Below are positions 33,512-45,297 of a stretch of 64,000 bases of DNA, one piece after another; the first letter of the stretch is position 1, and each line of letters begins with the position of its first letter. The stretch is from the NCBI GenBank assembly GCA_001414345.1, contig LLCB01000042.1, positions 1 to 64,000 on the forward strand, written 5' to 3'. The notes beneath the pieces were generated by a model. That model did not search any database, had not been told where the DNA came from, and saw only the letters and a program-made list of their open reading frames with translations. A program made the translations under genes and the position numbers. This DNA is from Hymenoscyphus infarciens. Taxonomy: Eukaryota > Ascomycota > Leotiomycetes > Helotiales > Helotiaceae.

Positions 33512-35646
33512 TCAAGTAAAGTATGGTGATCCAAAATTGTACCACTCATTTTGATACATTGGGTCAAAAAACTCCGAGAAACCCAGCAGAGAGGCATCAG
33601 GAGGAACTTCAAATGCAGTGGAACTCCTCGAATTCGAAGCAATATCCGCCGGTGTCACAAGACCATTATTGATTGTTTGTTGGCAATTCGAGATCTCCAC
33701 TTGTTGGTTGGTTGACAATTCCCTTTCATCGAGATGACGAAGAATCAAAGTTCCACTAACAAAGGCACCATGTCCTGAACCTCCGAGGCTAATCATGAGT
33801 TTCGCCAGTTTCCGCACCAACTCGAGGTCGGGTTCTGGATGAGGAAATAAGGCAGGGAAGACTTGAAAGGCTTGTACCAAGAAGGAAGAGCAAAATGATA
33901 AGATGACGAAGAGGAAATCGGGGAAGTATCGAAGCTGATCTCTTCTTGCTGGCCCAAGTGTGTGGTATAAGTGGAAGATATTGAGGACCGAGTCAACACA
34001 TGTTATTATCGCCTCGGCTTGCTCCCCATCTGCCGGGCAGTGGGATGATTGTAGACGTCGAATGAAATGGCTATTTAGGCAGAACTTCGTGTAATAGAAA
34101 TGGTAAACTAGGTTGAGATTGTTCGTATTCGTTCGCGAATCTGGGGCGCGTTAGTTTGGTGAGGATGTAGTCATACATAAGCAGCATTGTTACCTGACGA
34201 AAATGAATGCGAGAATCTAGCTTTCCATTCTTCAAGTGCCAGTTCTACATCATTGGGTGTCACTCTGGGTTCTTCGCTGTCCGGATCTTCTTCAAGGTCA
34301 AACGAACACCACCATTCTGTGAGTCTTTTGTCTTTCCTCCCGAGCTATTGAAGAGGAGACAAGTCAGCAAGGTCCAGTATAGAGTTTTGTTCTTACTTTG
34401 TCCCACAACAAGCATAGATCGAGCCCACCCAGGAACTGTTCGATGATGGGATCAGAGTAAATGCTATTTAACAACACTGATGAAGCTCTCATCGAAGCAT
34501 CTGCATGCATCGTCAGAGGTGTTCTCGTCACTCGCGAAACTCTGCACATGGTTAGCGAGACCTAGTTCAAACATTGTTCAAAGAAATTGTTCTTACAGAT
34601 GAGACTTGACGTAGAGCCATATCCAGAAAAGATACTTTTTGGTATCGACATCATTTTTTTCCAGGGGTAATCCCCCTCTCGTCTTTTCTTTCAATTTATT
34701 ACTCGCTCTGTGGAAATTTGCATGGATAGCAAATCCTTCACATGCCGATTTGATAGCCCAGTAATTGATCTTCGAGGTTGGGTCAGTGGTTTTTGCTCCA
34801 GCCCACGCATAAACGATACACAATCCTTGCATCGTCGCCAAATCATCCTCGTTTGTTCTCGACTTTCGAGAATATACATTCTGAACAAATGCCTTGATGG
34901 GTTTTGCGAGATGATTTCGTAGGTCTCCATAACCACCTGGGACGTAGGTACAAGTGACATAGCAAATACAGATCGCCAAGTCTGGATGATTGCGTATCAG
35001 AAAAGAAGCATCGTTAAAGTCATCCGAATTGAGCTGTATTATTGAAATGCACGGTAGCAGACGTTCGCGAAACCTGTTGAGAGTGAGTAAAGAGTCCCAA
35101 TTGAGGATAGGGGAAAGTATCTTTACATATCTATCAATTGGATAGCATCTTCATTCGAAATGTAATCATTGATTGGCGTTGAGTCCCAATCTAAAATTGG
35201 GTTTGGAGCCGCGTTCCCATGTCTATTTTGAGATCGGTACTCTTCTTCCACATGACTGGTTGGCGAAGTCGAGTAAATGCTGGGTAATATTTCTGTCGCG
35301 GCTGGGGATGAATTCTGGTCGTGGTTATCATGAACTTCCTTGAGTATTTGTCTGCTCTCCCCTTGCATTGGTCCACGTTGTGCCGGGTATTTCGAGGTTA
35401 TCCGAGTCCCGGTTTGCTTCCGGCTTGAAGCGGCACCAGGGCCCGTAGAACACACACGTCCAGCTTTGTGACATCGGACACATGAAAATGAAGATATACT
35501 CGGTTCTCTGACACATCTCATCTACTAAGTCGTTAGCTGTGGAAATTTTGAGCTCGTATTCACGTGTTTTGGGTAGGTACCTTCAAACGATGACACGCCT
35601 GGCACGCCGACCGAGGGGCCATTCTCGACGAATTTGAACTGCTCAT
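33512..35646 (-). CDS. Zn(II)2Cys6 transcription factor (A)
   Basis: Six exons (35646-35581, 35521-35127, 35073-34597, 34541-34397, 34344-34194, 34140-33512) join in one frame to give 620 aa. The N-terminal zinc cluster is C15-x2-C18-x6-C25-x10-C36-x2-C39-x6-C46, split by an intron between K22 and M23. A Ser/Pro/Gln-rich linker follows (to about 125). The remainder is a helical regulatory region like the fungal middle homology region, with FRERLLPCISIIQL and later FLNSHFIRRLQSS. Family members bind CGG-containing sites in the nucleus; the target pathway is not evident. All five introns are 53-59 nt with good donors and acceptors. The ORF pieces looked unrelated until spliced. It is divergently transcribed from a second Zn2Cys6 gene. 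Confidence 0.85.
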
Positions 35647-35931
35647 ACTAGTACTTGGAAGTACGAGAGTATGTAGGTACTATTTTCGCACCAGATCAGC
35701 TTTTACCTTTTAGTAGGCCAATTCTCGTGTCGGCTGGCTCTGCTGTAAAGGATTGATGTGACGGAGTTACGCTCGAAGTCTCCGGGTTATCCGGTGAGGT
35801 TATATTAAGCTAAAGTAGCTGACATTCTTACCAACGCACCGTACCATCATCCTTCCTACGATCAACAATTGAATTTGGCCATTGGGCGGTCTTCTGTGCC
35901 AAGAGCCGCTACCATAGTACACTACTGACTT
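35647..35931. promoter_or_regulatory. 285-bp divergent promoter region between two Zn2Cys6 genes
   Basis: Lies between two opposite ATGs, so both 5' leaders and core promoters fall here. CCGG occurs in the 35770-35800 stretch (CTCCGGGTTATCCGGTGAGG), an inverted CCG/CGG arrangement of the kind zinc-cluster proteins bind. Auto- or cross-regulation is inference. Confidence 0.45.
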
Positions 35932-37407
35932 ATGTCCTCTCATGTAATCTCACGTACTCTCACGATGCGTCAGGATGTTCGTAAGCGCAAGGCGCATAAG
36001 AAATCAAGACGCGGGTGTCGTAATTGCAAGCTGTAAGTGAGTTGGTTGATTTGCTATTCCGGGCGGTTATGAGACCCTTCTTTTTCCTTGCCTTTTTGTG
36101 CTGAATTTTCCCGGAATATGTACTGATGTTTTGGTAGACGAAGAGTCAAAGTGAGTGTATAGAGCGGTGAGCTATTCAATCGCTCATGCTGACCCTCAAA
36201 CTCAAAGTGCGATGAGACCAGACCTCAATGTACGAAATGCGTCACATTTGGTGTGTCTTGTAACTACGATTTGAAGACTGGTGATCTAGTTCCCCATGCT
36301 GGAGTCAATAACTCAGAGCCCCTGCAATGGGAGACGGTGGCATTCGAGGAAGAAAGAGGAGAGCCTTTGTCTATGACAGCCTCCCCTTTTCTGTATCCAA
36401 TCATTTCGGATAATCAAGCTTCCCTTCAACTCGACAGAGACTGTCTAGCTCGCCTTGATAGATTTCAATCTAGAACTTCCCTTTCCATAGGACCACCGCG
36501 GGACAATCACCACACATACCAAAAAGCCACATTGAAACTTGCCTGCGAGGTAAGTACCGTCACCTGTTATGTTGAAATACTTTTGCTAATGAGAAAAAAG
36601 CACCCATATCTAATGCATCTCGTCCAAACACTAACAGCAACTCACGATCGCCATCTTTCACAGTGGCTGCATCCACGTAGAACACCCGCAGAGGTAATCC
36701 ACTGGGGTAAGGCCCTCTCTCTCTTCAACCAAAAACTCGCAAAAACCATCGATCCCGCAGATCGTGATGGAATCTGGGCCACTGCTGCCCTTCTAGGAGT
36801 CATTGCCTTTGCCTTCACAAGTGCAACTACCCCCCAGGAATCGTGGCCACTGCGACCTGCTAGATCAACCGACTTGGACTGGTTGAAGATGTGCCAAGGG
36901 AAGAATGTGATTTGGAAGATTACAGATCCCTTGCGACCGGATAGCATTTTCAGCGGAATGAAACAATTTTACGACAGAGACTATTTCTTGGACTCGGCAC
37001 CGGAGATGGGGATTGAAGGAGTTCCACTACCTTTTGCTGAATTGTGTGAACTGGATGAGTTTTCAACGGCCAAAACAAGTCCTTATTTTACTCCTGTACA
37101 TGGTTTAGCCGTCCTTCTGAAAATGGCATGCACACGATATACTATCGCGAAATTCCTGTCATTTCTTGGACATATGGAGGCGGGATTCAAGACCTTGATC
37201 CAAGCAAAAGACCCCCGAGCGCTCGTTCTAGTTGCAAATTGGTATTCCAGGGTATTCGATTCGGTATGGTGGGTCGAGAAACGAGCATTATTGGAGGGGC
37301 AGGCCATTTGCATATATCTCGGGTCGAAATACCCGCACGATTCAAAAATACAGGAACTTTTGGAAGATCCGCGAAAGAAGTTTCAGCAAAGACTCCGCGT
37401 GGTATGA
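35932..37407 (+). CDS. Zn(II)2Cys6 transcription factor (B)
   Basis: Four exons (35932-36032, 36138-36150, 36208-36549, 36601-37407) give 420 aa. Exon 2 is a 13-nt microexon encoding part of LRRVK inside the zinc cluster. Cluster: C29-x2-C32-x6-C39-x6-C46-x2-C49-x6-C56, preceded by a basic arm (RKRKAHKKSRRG). The intron at 36550-36600 is 51 nt and stop-free, so a reader of ORFs would retain it. Its GTAAGT donor, GCTAATG branch and AAAAAG acceptor support removal, giving ACEHPYLMHLVQTLTA, the usual fungal motif. An in-frame ATG at 35965 is an alternative start. A regulatory domain of about 340 aa is typical of short C6 proteins such as those near secondary-metabolite or sterol genes. No cluster is visible here. 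Confidence 0.85.
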
Positions 37408-37566
37408 AATATAGGTAGGAATATGAAGCGTCTTTTTCTAACGACTACTAATAAAAGTTGAACATAGAAATATATTCCACCGAGAAGGCAAACACAACCC
37501 TAACAGTTCCAACTATTACAAGCACAAAACCATACACCATATATATCACAACTAATGATTCATCTC

Positions 37567-38581
37567 TCACTTCCTCTTCTGGTCTTTTGCAGCACCATCA
37601 ACCTTTCCAGTCTCCATCTTCCCGGTATTTGCATCTCCCGAATTCTTCGCACCACCCTTCACCTTTGCCGCAGAATTTTCATCTTCATCATCTCCCTCGT
37701 CATCACCCTCATCCTCATTTCCATCAGCGACAACCTCAAACTTCGTACAATCATCCTGCGCTCCACGTTGCGCAACAGGCATATTAACCGGCTGATGATT
37801 CCTCGCAGCAATCATAGTGCAAACCCGATACACCCCAGCCGGCAACCCATCCGGAACAACCGCTTGCAGTAATCCCTTCCCATTCCCCGCATCATCTATC
37901 CCCTTGAAGAAGGCGAATTTCGTTGGATCCGGAGGAGTAATAGATCGCAAAGAACCGATATTTTGAACTGTGACATGACAATGTCCGATGATATCTCCAT
38001 TCTTATTCAATGCCTGGGGCGCGGTGTAGTAGTTCGTGGTTGGATTAACGAAGAACCCTGCATCGAGATGGGATGTTTGAACCGAGATGTTGAAGGTTTT
38101 ATCCGCAGAGATGGTGTCCCCGATTTGAGGGAAGGCTATCATAGCAGAGATCATGTTTTTCGTCGCGGGGATTTGACCCATTGGGATTCCATTACACGAG
38201 CCTGAGGTTATTTGGACGCCGTTGGTTACTTTTTGGCCGGCGCAGAAGTTGATGAAGTTGTTGCTATCGCTTTTCTCATCCAATCAAATTAGCAGAAGTT
38301 CCCACTCCACTTCATTGAATGATAGTTTTTGGTGGAACTTACGTTGCAGAAGGCGCCTGTCCGGGTTTTATCCCATCAGTCCCTGGTTCTTGACCTGTCT
38401 TCGAACTCGCATTCTGAGTCAAATTCGCCGCTAAACATTTCCCATTCGCAGCCTCCTTCTGTCGATTCTCCAAGTGACGAAGTGTGTTTTCGGAATGGTA
38501 TTCGGCATTTTCTAGTATTGTTGCACAAGTACTGACTCCAGCACACCCCAGCGCCAACAGAATAAAGCTTGAGAATAACAT
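37567..38581 (-). CDS. Egh16-like secreted protein (GAS1/MAS-type)
   Basis: Two exons (38581-38343, 38269-37567) give 313 aa. The N-terminus MLFSSFILLALGCAGVSTCA is a signal peptide, followed by a low-complexity spacer to about residue 78. The conserved domain (about 82-250) shows INFCAGQKVTNGVQ, SCNGIPMGQIPATKN, HCHVTVQNIGSL, FAFFKGIDDAGNGKGLL and NHQPVNMPVAQRGAQDDCTK, which match the Egh16-like family (PF11327) as I recall it. Members include appressorium- or infection-stage secreted proteins of cereal pathogens such as Blumeria Egh16 and Magnaporthe GAS1; their biochemical role is unknown. The C-terminal 60 residues are acidic (DEGDDEGDDEDE) then Lys/Gly-rich, an addition I do not associate with the family. 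A MITE-like element sits 630 bp upstream. Confidence 0.88.
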
Positions 38582-39213
38582 CTTGAGATACGAACAATTC
38601 GAAAACCAAACAAACAACAAACAAAAGTATCTCAAAGAATACTGAGGGAGAAAAAAAGATTTTTGAATGGATGGAACGAAAGACCAGGCTCTCGATGGGG
38701 TTCAATTAATATAAATGGTAATACTCGTAGACGCTGCTGTCTGTTTAGCCAGTTCATGTCGCGGTACTTGGCAAGAAAGACTCTTTAAATGCAAAACGGT
38801 CGAGAACACTCACACCTCGTAAAAATCGTAGGATTCCACATACCATCCTCAAATCTTTTGATTGTTCGTCTCATGGTTTGGAATCATTTGTTCTAAAGCA
38901 CCAGAGGGAAATTCCCAACTTTTGGGTTGTACGTTTGTTATCCTCAAACTGGCGGAACCAAATGGCACTTTTTGGTGCTCCTCCTACCTACCACACTCAT
39001 ATGCACAAGCACTCTACTTCCCCATGCGCGGCTGAGTAATTCAATTAATTTTCCTCCCCTCCACCACCGCACGAAAAATACTGTAAATAGTATAGTCCCT
39101 CCTAGGCATAAGCTAGCCAAGCTGGTAACACTCTGTGACGTGCAGTACCGAGTGGCGCAAGTGGCCAATGAAAATTAACCGACGAATGAAACGAGATCCT
39201 TCGAGGAGGGGGG
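38582..39213. promoter_or_regulatory. Upstream region of the Egh16-like gene
   Basis: 632 bp between the start codon and the MITE-like element. Probable promoter; no specific site is assigned. Short ORFs on both strands are not supported. Confidence 0.4.
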
Positions 39214-39620
39214 CACGCGGGTGACAGACCTCTTGGCACACCAAAACTAACACTTCTTTTTCACAAATATAGTTATAACACATGTAATTTATAGTATAAA
39301 AATCTAAAATAAATCTATTAGCTTATTATTTAACTCTCTATATTAATAGAATTCTATAAACCCTATACTGAATAGTTTATGAACTTTTACTTAATATTAT
39401 TCTAGTTTTCTAAAATAAGCTTCTTAGTAGTTATATTATTATAGTTTACTATAAAGATACTAGTTTAAGAGCTTATAAGAAGCTAAAAAAAGAGCTTATT
39501 CTACTTAGTAGGTCTACTTTATATACTTTAACTATATCTATAACTTGTTATTAAGGTAAATTAAGATATAAAAAGAATAGAGGTAGATTTTGGTGTGCCA
39601 ACAGGTCTGTCACCCGGGTG
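39214..39620. mobile_element. MITE-like element with 33-bp terminal inverted repeats
   Basis: The left end (39214-39246) and the reverse complement of the right end (39588-39620) match at 31 of 33 positions; the core is CGGGTGACAGACCT then TTGGCACACCAAAA. The 340-bp interior is strongly AT-rich and without ORFs, so it cannot encode a transposase. No clear target-site duplication is visible beside the repeats. The GC-rich ends against an AT-only interior suggest selective decay of the interior, or that the true family boundary lies within. Confidence 0.8.
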
Positions 39621-40639
39621 GGGGGTATGGGAATGTTTGGGGTATCAAGTGGTTTATCCTGGGGGAACAGGCCATTCGTATGCGGGAGGGGAGGTTGATT
39701 AGAGTGATTCCATATGCTAGTGTTCTATTGATCTCGTGCAAGGCGGGAAATCGGGGGGTTTTTTGGAGGGGGCTGGGGAAGGGTTGGGGAGGTCGCTTGT
39801 TGGCGTTTAGATAGGGTTGGTTATACGGAGATCGTTATCTTTTTCGTAGATACATCAGGTACTGACTTGAAAGAGATTCAAAGGAAGGTGCAATGATTCT
39901 TAAATCCACAATTCATAATTTTTCTCTCGCACGCATACACCAGTTCTTATCACACGACGAAGCGCATAACGCATCCAGAGTAACACCAATCCCTTTCAAC
40001 TCTTTCTTAAAGTTTCGAAAACACGTTGCCTCACTTATCGGTATCAACACTGTAGAATTCCAACCCGAAAGCATGGGAAAAGATTCCACATCGTAAAACC
40101 ATAAGGCTGAGCTAGGCATGTAGATGGGGTTGAGGGGTTGAGGTGAAACTCGATCACCCTCACCCCTGAAATTTCCGATGAGGGACTTTGATTTCGATTC
40201 CTTTTTTTTTTCAGCGAGGTGTGGGGTCTAGACTAATGAATTTCCAATGGATTTTCTTGAAGTCGATTTATTGAACAAGGACGGTAGTGCACAGATCAAT
40301 CGCGAGAATGGTGAGTGCGTGATAGATTTCTTGAAAGATTTTGAATTGGAAGGGAAGAGCACTCAAAAAACCCATCGAAGCACCCACAAACTACAGACGG
40401 TAAAACCAACAAGAAACTAATCTATGAGTATATTTCCCCTTTCCCCTTCCTCATTCCTCAAATCCCAATACTAAGATACAAAGCCAGGTCTCCAACCGAA
40501 AGATCAACATAAGAACCAGAAATCGGGGGACTCCGCCAAAAATGAGTGGTGGCGAAGGTTGTGCAGGTCGATGTTTTTCCGTTATCTGTCCTCTACCTTG
40601 TAGAATCTGTGCTAGACAGCCTCTTCCTTAAACCACTTT
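39621..40639. other. Gene-free flank of the retrotransposon nest
   Basis: About 1 kb of balanced DNA. A 67-codon ATG frame (39893-40096) overlaps a similar-sized frame on the other strand and lacks support. The boundary to AT-rich DNA at about 40640 is abrupt. Confidence 0.45.
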
Positions 40640-43038
40640 TTTTAATATTTTTTTATATATTTATATTCAAATAGTCCTTTTAGCTGCATAAAGCCGACGC
40701 TATATAGACGTACTTATTTACAGGGTTTTATCTAAAAGTAGCTTATATACTCCTTAGAGTACCTATTACTAGGCTTTACGTCTATTATTCTAGGCTTCTT
40801 AGTAATAGCTTAGTATCTCCTTCTATTCAGTATAGGGAATAGTATAGTTTTCGCAGTTTTCGTCTAGTTTTGAATATACTAAACTATACTACGGTTTTAG
40901 TACTATTAGTAGAACTAAGTAATAAATTAATAAAACTAACTATATAAACTATCGTAGTTTTAAAAACTATAGGTAAAAAGTACTATAAAAGTAGCTTTTT
41001 AGTACTAGTAGTAGCCTAGACCTTAGCTTAGATAGATATAAAAGATATAAGAGGTTAGTCTATCTTTAGTATAGGTTAAGAAACTCTTACTAGCCTCTTA
41101 GAGAGTATCTAGGCTTCTTTTAGTAGTATATTAATTTTATTATTAGAATAATAGTATTATTAATAAATCTAAAGTTATTATAATATACGTAGTAAGAGCC
41201 TAGCTAAGAGCCTATTTAGCTTATATAAAATATTTAAATATATTTAAAGATATTTAACGAGATATCTTAAATAATAACCTTATATAAGTTAGTATATATT
41301 ATTAATTATTTCTTAATATATTAAGTAATTATTTAGCTTATAATATATATTCTTATAAAAATTCTTAGTAAGTAATATAGATAGATATCTTAGTAGTAAG
41401 AAAATAAATCTATATAAAGTTTTAAAGATTTATATCTCTAGAGATCTAAACCTTTTTTTTAGTAATATATTCTATTTATATATATACTAAGATATTATAA
41501 GTTTAAATAAGAGATTTATCTTACTTTCAAATATATATACTAAACACTAGTATATATATAGAATAATATATATTACCTTCTACTCCTTTAGTAGTATATA
41601 TCTTAGATATATATAAGCTAAATAAGCTCTAATAGAAAGGCTAGAAAAAATAATCTTACCTAGAAGAGCTTAGTTTATCTCTTTTCTAGGCTTATAGTCT
41701 TACTAAAACTATAAAAATTCAATATATTATAGTTTATTATATAATATTTAAAAGCTACTTAGTTTATAAAACTACGTAGTTTCGCTATATAGAACTATAC
41801 TAACTATAGTTTTAGATAAGTAATTCAAAACTAAGTAAAATTTCCTAAAAACTAACTATATAGCAAGTTAGTATAGTTAGTTCTTTAAAAACTATACGTA
41901 TTCTCTATACTACTTCTATTCTCTCTATTTTAATTTGAATTTAATATTTTAGTTATTCTTATAGATACCTGATTTAGTTTATTATAATAACTCTTATAAG
42001 AGCTTAGTTAGCTCTCCTTTATATAGAACTAATAATAATCGTCTTCTAGTATATAATCTTATATAGAACTATTCTCTAATATATCTCTAATCTAAGTTTC
42101 CTAGTTCTATTCTCTAGTTCTCTACTCTATAGTCTAATACCTCTTAGAGAGTATCTCGCTGCTTTATCTAAGAACTACTAAACGTACTTCGAATATCTAC
42201 TAATATAAATAGTAGAGAATCGGTTCTCTATAACTAACTAGAGAATCGGTTTATTACTCTATAGTTCTATACCGCCTAAGAGATATCTTACTACTTTATT
42301 AAAGTACTACTAAATATACTTCAAATAATAAATAGTAGAGAGTCTATTATCTAGTTATAAAAACCCTTCTATGTTTATACTTCTATTTATACTACTTAAG
42401 CCTCTTCTAATTACTCTATTACTATTCCTAGAGGTCCTTTACCTCTTCTAGTAATTCTCTTAACTTAAATATAGTATATACTAACTATATAGAATAACTA
42501 ATATAGATATTATCTCTAATCTTAGGTTAGTATATAGCTCTTGTTTTCTTAGAGTTATATATAATTCTATAGTATATCTAGAGTAGAAGTCCTCTAGTAT
42601 TAGCGAATATATAGAATTAACTTTAAGAGCTTTCTTAATTAGTTTATTTTAGTAGTCTATAGATACTACTATTAAGTAAATAAGCTATATAGGTCTTTTT
42701 CGTAGATATCTAGTATATACTATATATAGTATAGCTTCTTTATTAAAGGTCGAGATAGGAAACTCGAATAGTTATAAAAGAGGTATTACTATATCGCTTT
42801 TTAACTTAAACTTAGCTCTATAGACAGTTCTAGAAATAATAGAACTACTAGAGATTCGTAGAATACACTATATATAGATATTAAGTCTTCGTATTCTATC
42901 TTAAACCACTTTAGTACGTAATATTTCTACTATATATTTCTAAAGATATTACGTAGTATTATCTTTTAATTAAGAGTATCTTATAACTAGCTTAGAATAA
43001 GAGACTTAGTTATCGCGAGTATTCTTATAGAGTTAGTC
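40640..43038. mobile_element. Unclassified RIP-degraded repeat sequence
   Basis: 2.4 kb with extreme AT content and almost no CpA/TpG. No ORF. Direct repeats of an AACTATACTA/TAGTTTTAAAAACTA type recur (40865-40990, 41760-41900), and a CTCTATAGTTCTATACCGCCTAAG-like block recurs near 42110-42300. Most likely one or more old transposons; the family is not identifiable by eye. Confidence 0.55.
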
Positions 43039-43415
43039 TATAATAGCTAGCTATCTTAAATTACTAATATTCGTGAAATTACTAATACTTATACGCTACG
43101 AGTCTGAATTACTAATACTTATATACTAAAGATATTAATATCTAATATATTATATTTATATACTAAAGCTATTAAGGTTTAAATATTATATATTTAGCTT
43201 TTAGCTCTTATTATTTAGTATTACTTCTATTAGAAAGGTCTTAGTTATTATTTTTATTATTAGACCTTTATATTATCTAATATTTTATATATTAATACTT
43301 CTACTTAGAATAATAGAAGACTAATTTAGTCTTTTCTTCTATATTAGTATCTAGTATTTTTACTTTTAAATAGTACTCTTATATATCTCTTTAGTATATG
43401 TTTTATATTATTATA
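43039..43415 (+). repeat. Left LTR of the outer element
   Basis: Starts TATAATAGCTAGCTATCTTAAA and ends ATATTATTATA. It shares TTTAGTCTTTTCTTCTATATTAG with the right LTR. 377 bp, about 50 bp longer owing to a repeated AATTACTAATACTTATA block. Confidence 0.65.
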
Positions 43416-45106
43416 TAGAAAGACTAAATTCTTCTTTACTAGAGATAGTCTAATATAATATCTTATTTAAGTAAGAGTTAAGACTATCGCTAGTAGGCCT
43501 CTCTAAGCGAACTCTACTAAAGTAATTTAATTATAATTCTAACTTTAGTTCTTTTATCTTAAAACTTGTATATATTATTAATAAATAGTAGCTAATTCTT
43601 TTACTTTAATAATATCTACTAAGTTATAAGTTAACTACTTAGTATATTATCTATAATTATATAGATCTACTTTATCTTAAAGCCTTTAAATCTTCTTAAT
43701 TAACTTATTCTTAGAAGTTAGTATAAAGAGCAACTTCTTTAACTCTTCTTTTATCTACTATTAAACCTTCTTAATTATATTTAAATCTAGTAAAGAAGAA
43801 GACTAGTTAAAACTATAGATTTATATTAGAGTATAGCTAAGTAAGTATATCTTTTATATACTTTTAAACTATCTTTTATAAAGATATAATTAGTACTAAG
43901 TTTATTAAATAGTAGAAAGATAACTAGTTTAAGAACTTAATTCTTATATACTTAAGAATTCACCTCTTTATAGCTTTATTCCTTCTCTAAAAAGATAAGA
44001 GAGAACTTATAATCCTAGCTAATTATATCTTAAATTATAACTAATACTCTTCCTAAGTAATATAATAACTAAATATAGTCTAGATATCTCTTTTTATCTA
44101 TATACTATATTATCTAGACTCTTCTACTCTTTCTAAGCTTAAATATATACTTATCTAACTATATAACCTTTCTTTAGTCTCTCTTTTACTTATAAGTAGC
44201 TACCTAATCTAATATCTCTTACTAGTAGTATAATAATATAAAAATAAGACGTTTCTTTATTTATATTTAGCTATTAAAGAGTTAAGAATATATAATATAT
44301 TATTAGTAGCTAGTGTAGCGAAGTTTTTAGTAGTTAGTATAAGAAGAAGTAGGTAAGTTAAGAGTATTTTTAACTTATAAAAAAGATATCTAATAAGTAG
44401 TATAATTTTAAGATATAAACTAAAGAATTTAGCAGAGATATCGTTTAAATAGTAATCTCTTTTAATATTACTTCTCTTTATTAGTTATTTAACTTAAATT
44501 AGCTTTATAGATCCTTTATATAGTAGATTTAGATATCTCTAATTCTTTAAAAATAGTACTCTAGGATTTTCTATCTACTTAAGCTTAGTATACTCTAGTA
44601 TACTTTAGTATAGGCTAATTCTAGCTAGGCTTATATATATAAGAGAGAGAGAGAATTTAGTCTACTATCTTTAATTTAAAGAGTTTTAGTTAAAAGGTTA
44701 AATTATAATAGGTTTTTAAAAAGAGAGTATTAGAAATTAAAATAGAGAGTTATCTCGCTTAGAAGAGCTTACTAGCTATAGCTCTAACTCTTACTAAATA
44801 TAATAGACTTAGTAGATAACTAGAAGCGTACTAGTAGAAGTTAGAAGAAGTATTTTACTCTAACTAATTAGCTCTCTAAATTAGGTCTATTTAAGAAGTT
44901 AGAACTTATATTATATATATATTTTAGAAGTATAGTTAGTATAAAAGATATACTTAGTTAGAAGATACTTTTACTATCTATATTATTTAAATAAAAAAAG
45001 AGAGAAGAAAAGAAATTAGATTTAGAAAAGAGTTATCTAGTAAAATATTATAAATAATAATAACTAATACTATATAATTATTATTTATTACTTAATAATT
45101 ACTATT

Positions 45107-45297
45107 TATGACAGTCCTAGTCATATACGTCACTTACGTGACTAGGTTAGCCCGAGGCTTTGCTAAGGCTTCGCTTAATATATATAAATAAAGCTAGAGT
45201 ACTTATACTCTTTGCTTTTCTCTTTAGTTTAGTTTTCCTTAATATTAGATACTATTCTATAAGCACTCTCTATATATATTTATAGAGGGCTATTATA
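45107..45297 (+). repeat. 5' LTR of the 5791-bp Ty3/gypsy element
   Basis: 191 bp. Retains more C and G than its 3' partner (for example ACGTCACTTACGTGAC against ATATTACTTATATAAC). Contains an inverted repeat CCTAGTCA/TGACTAGG. Confidence 0.92.

Noticed and set aside
39590..39814. 74-codon plus-strand frame across the right MITE end
   Set aside because: It runs through the inverted repeat and a G-rich flank; composition looks like noise and the start is not an ATG.
39893..40119. Overlapping 67-68 codon frames on both strands
   Set aside because: Equal-sized frames on opposite strands without motifs; neither is supported.
43416..45106. Separate complete transposon between the outer left LTR and the 5791-bp element
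   Set aside because: Its right end continues after the insertion at 50898 and aligns with the 3' region of the 8049-bp family, so it is the interior of the outer element.
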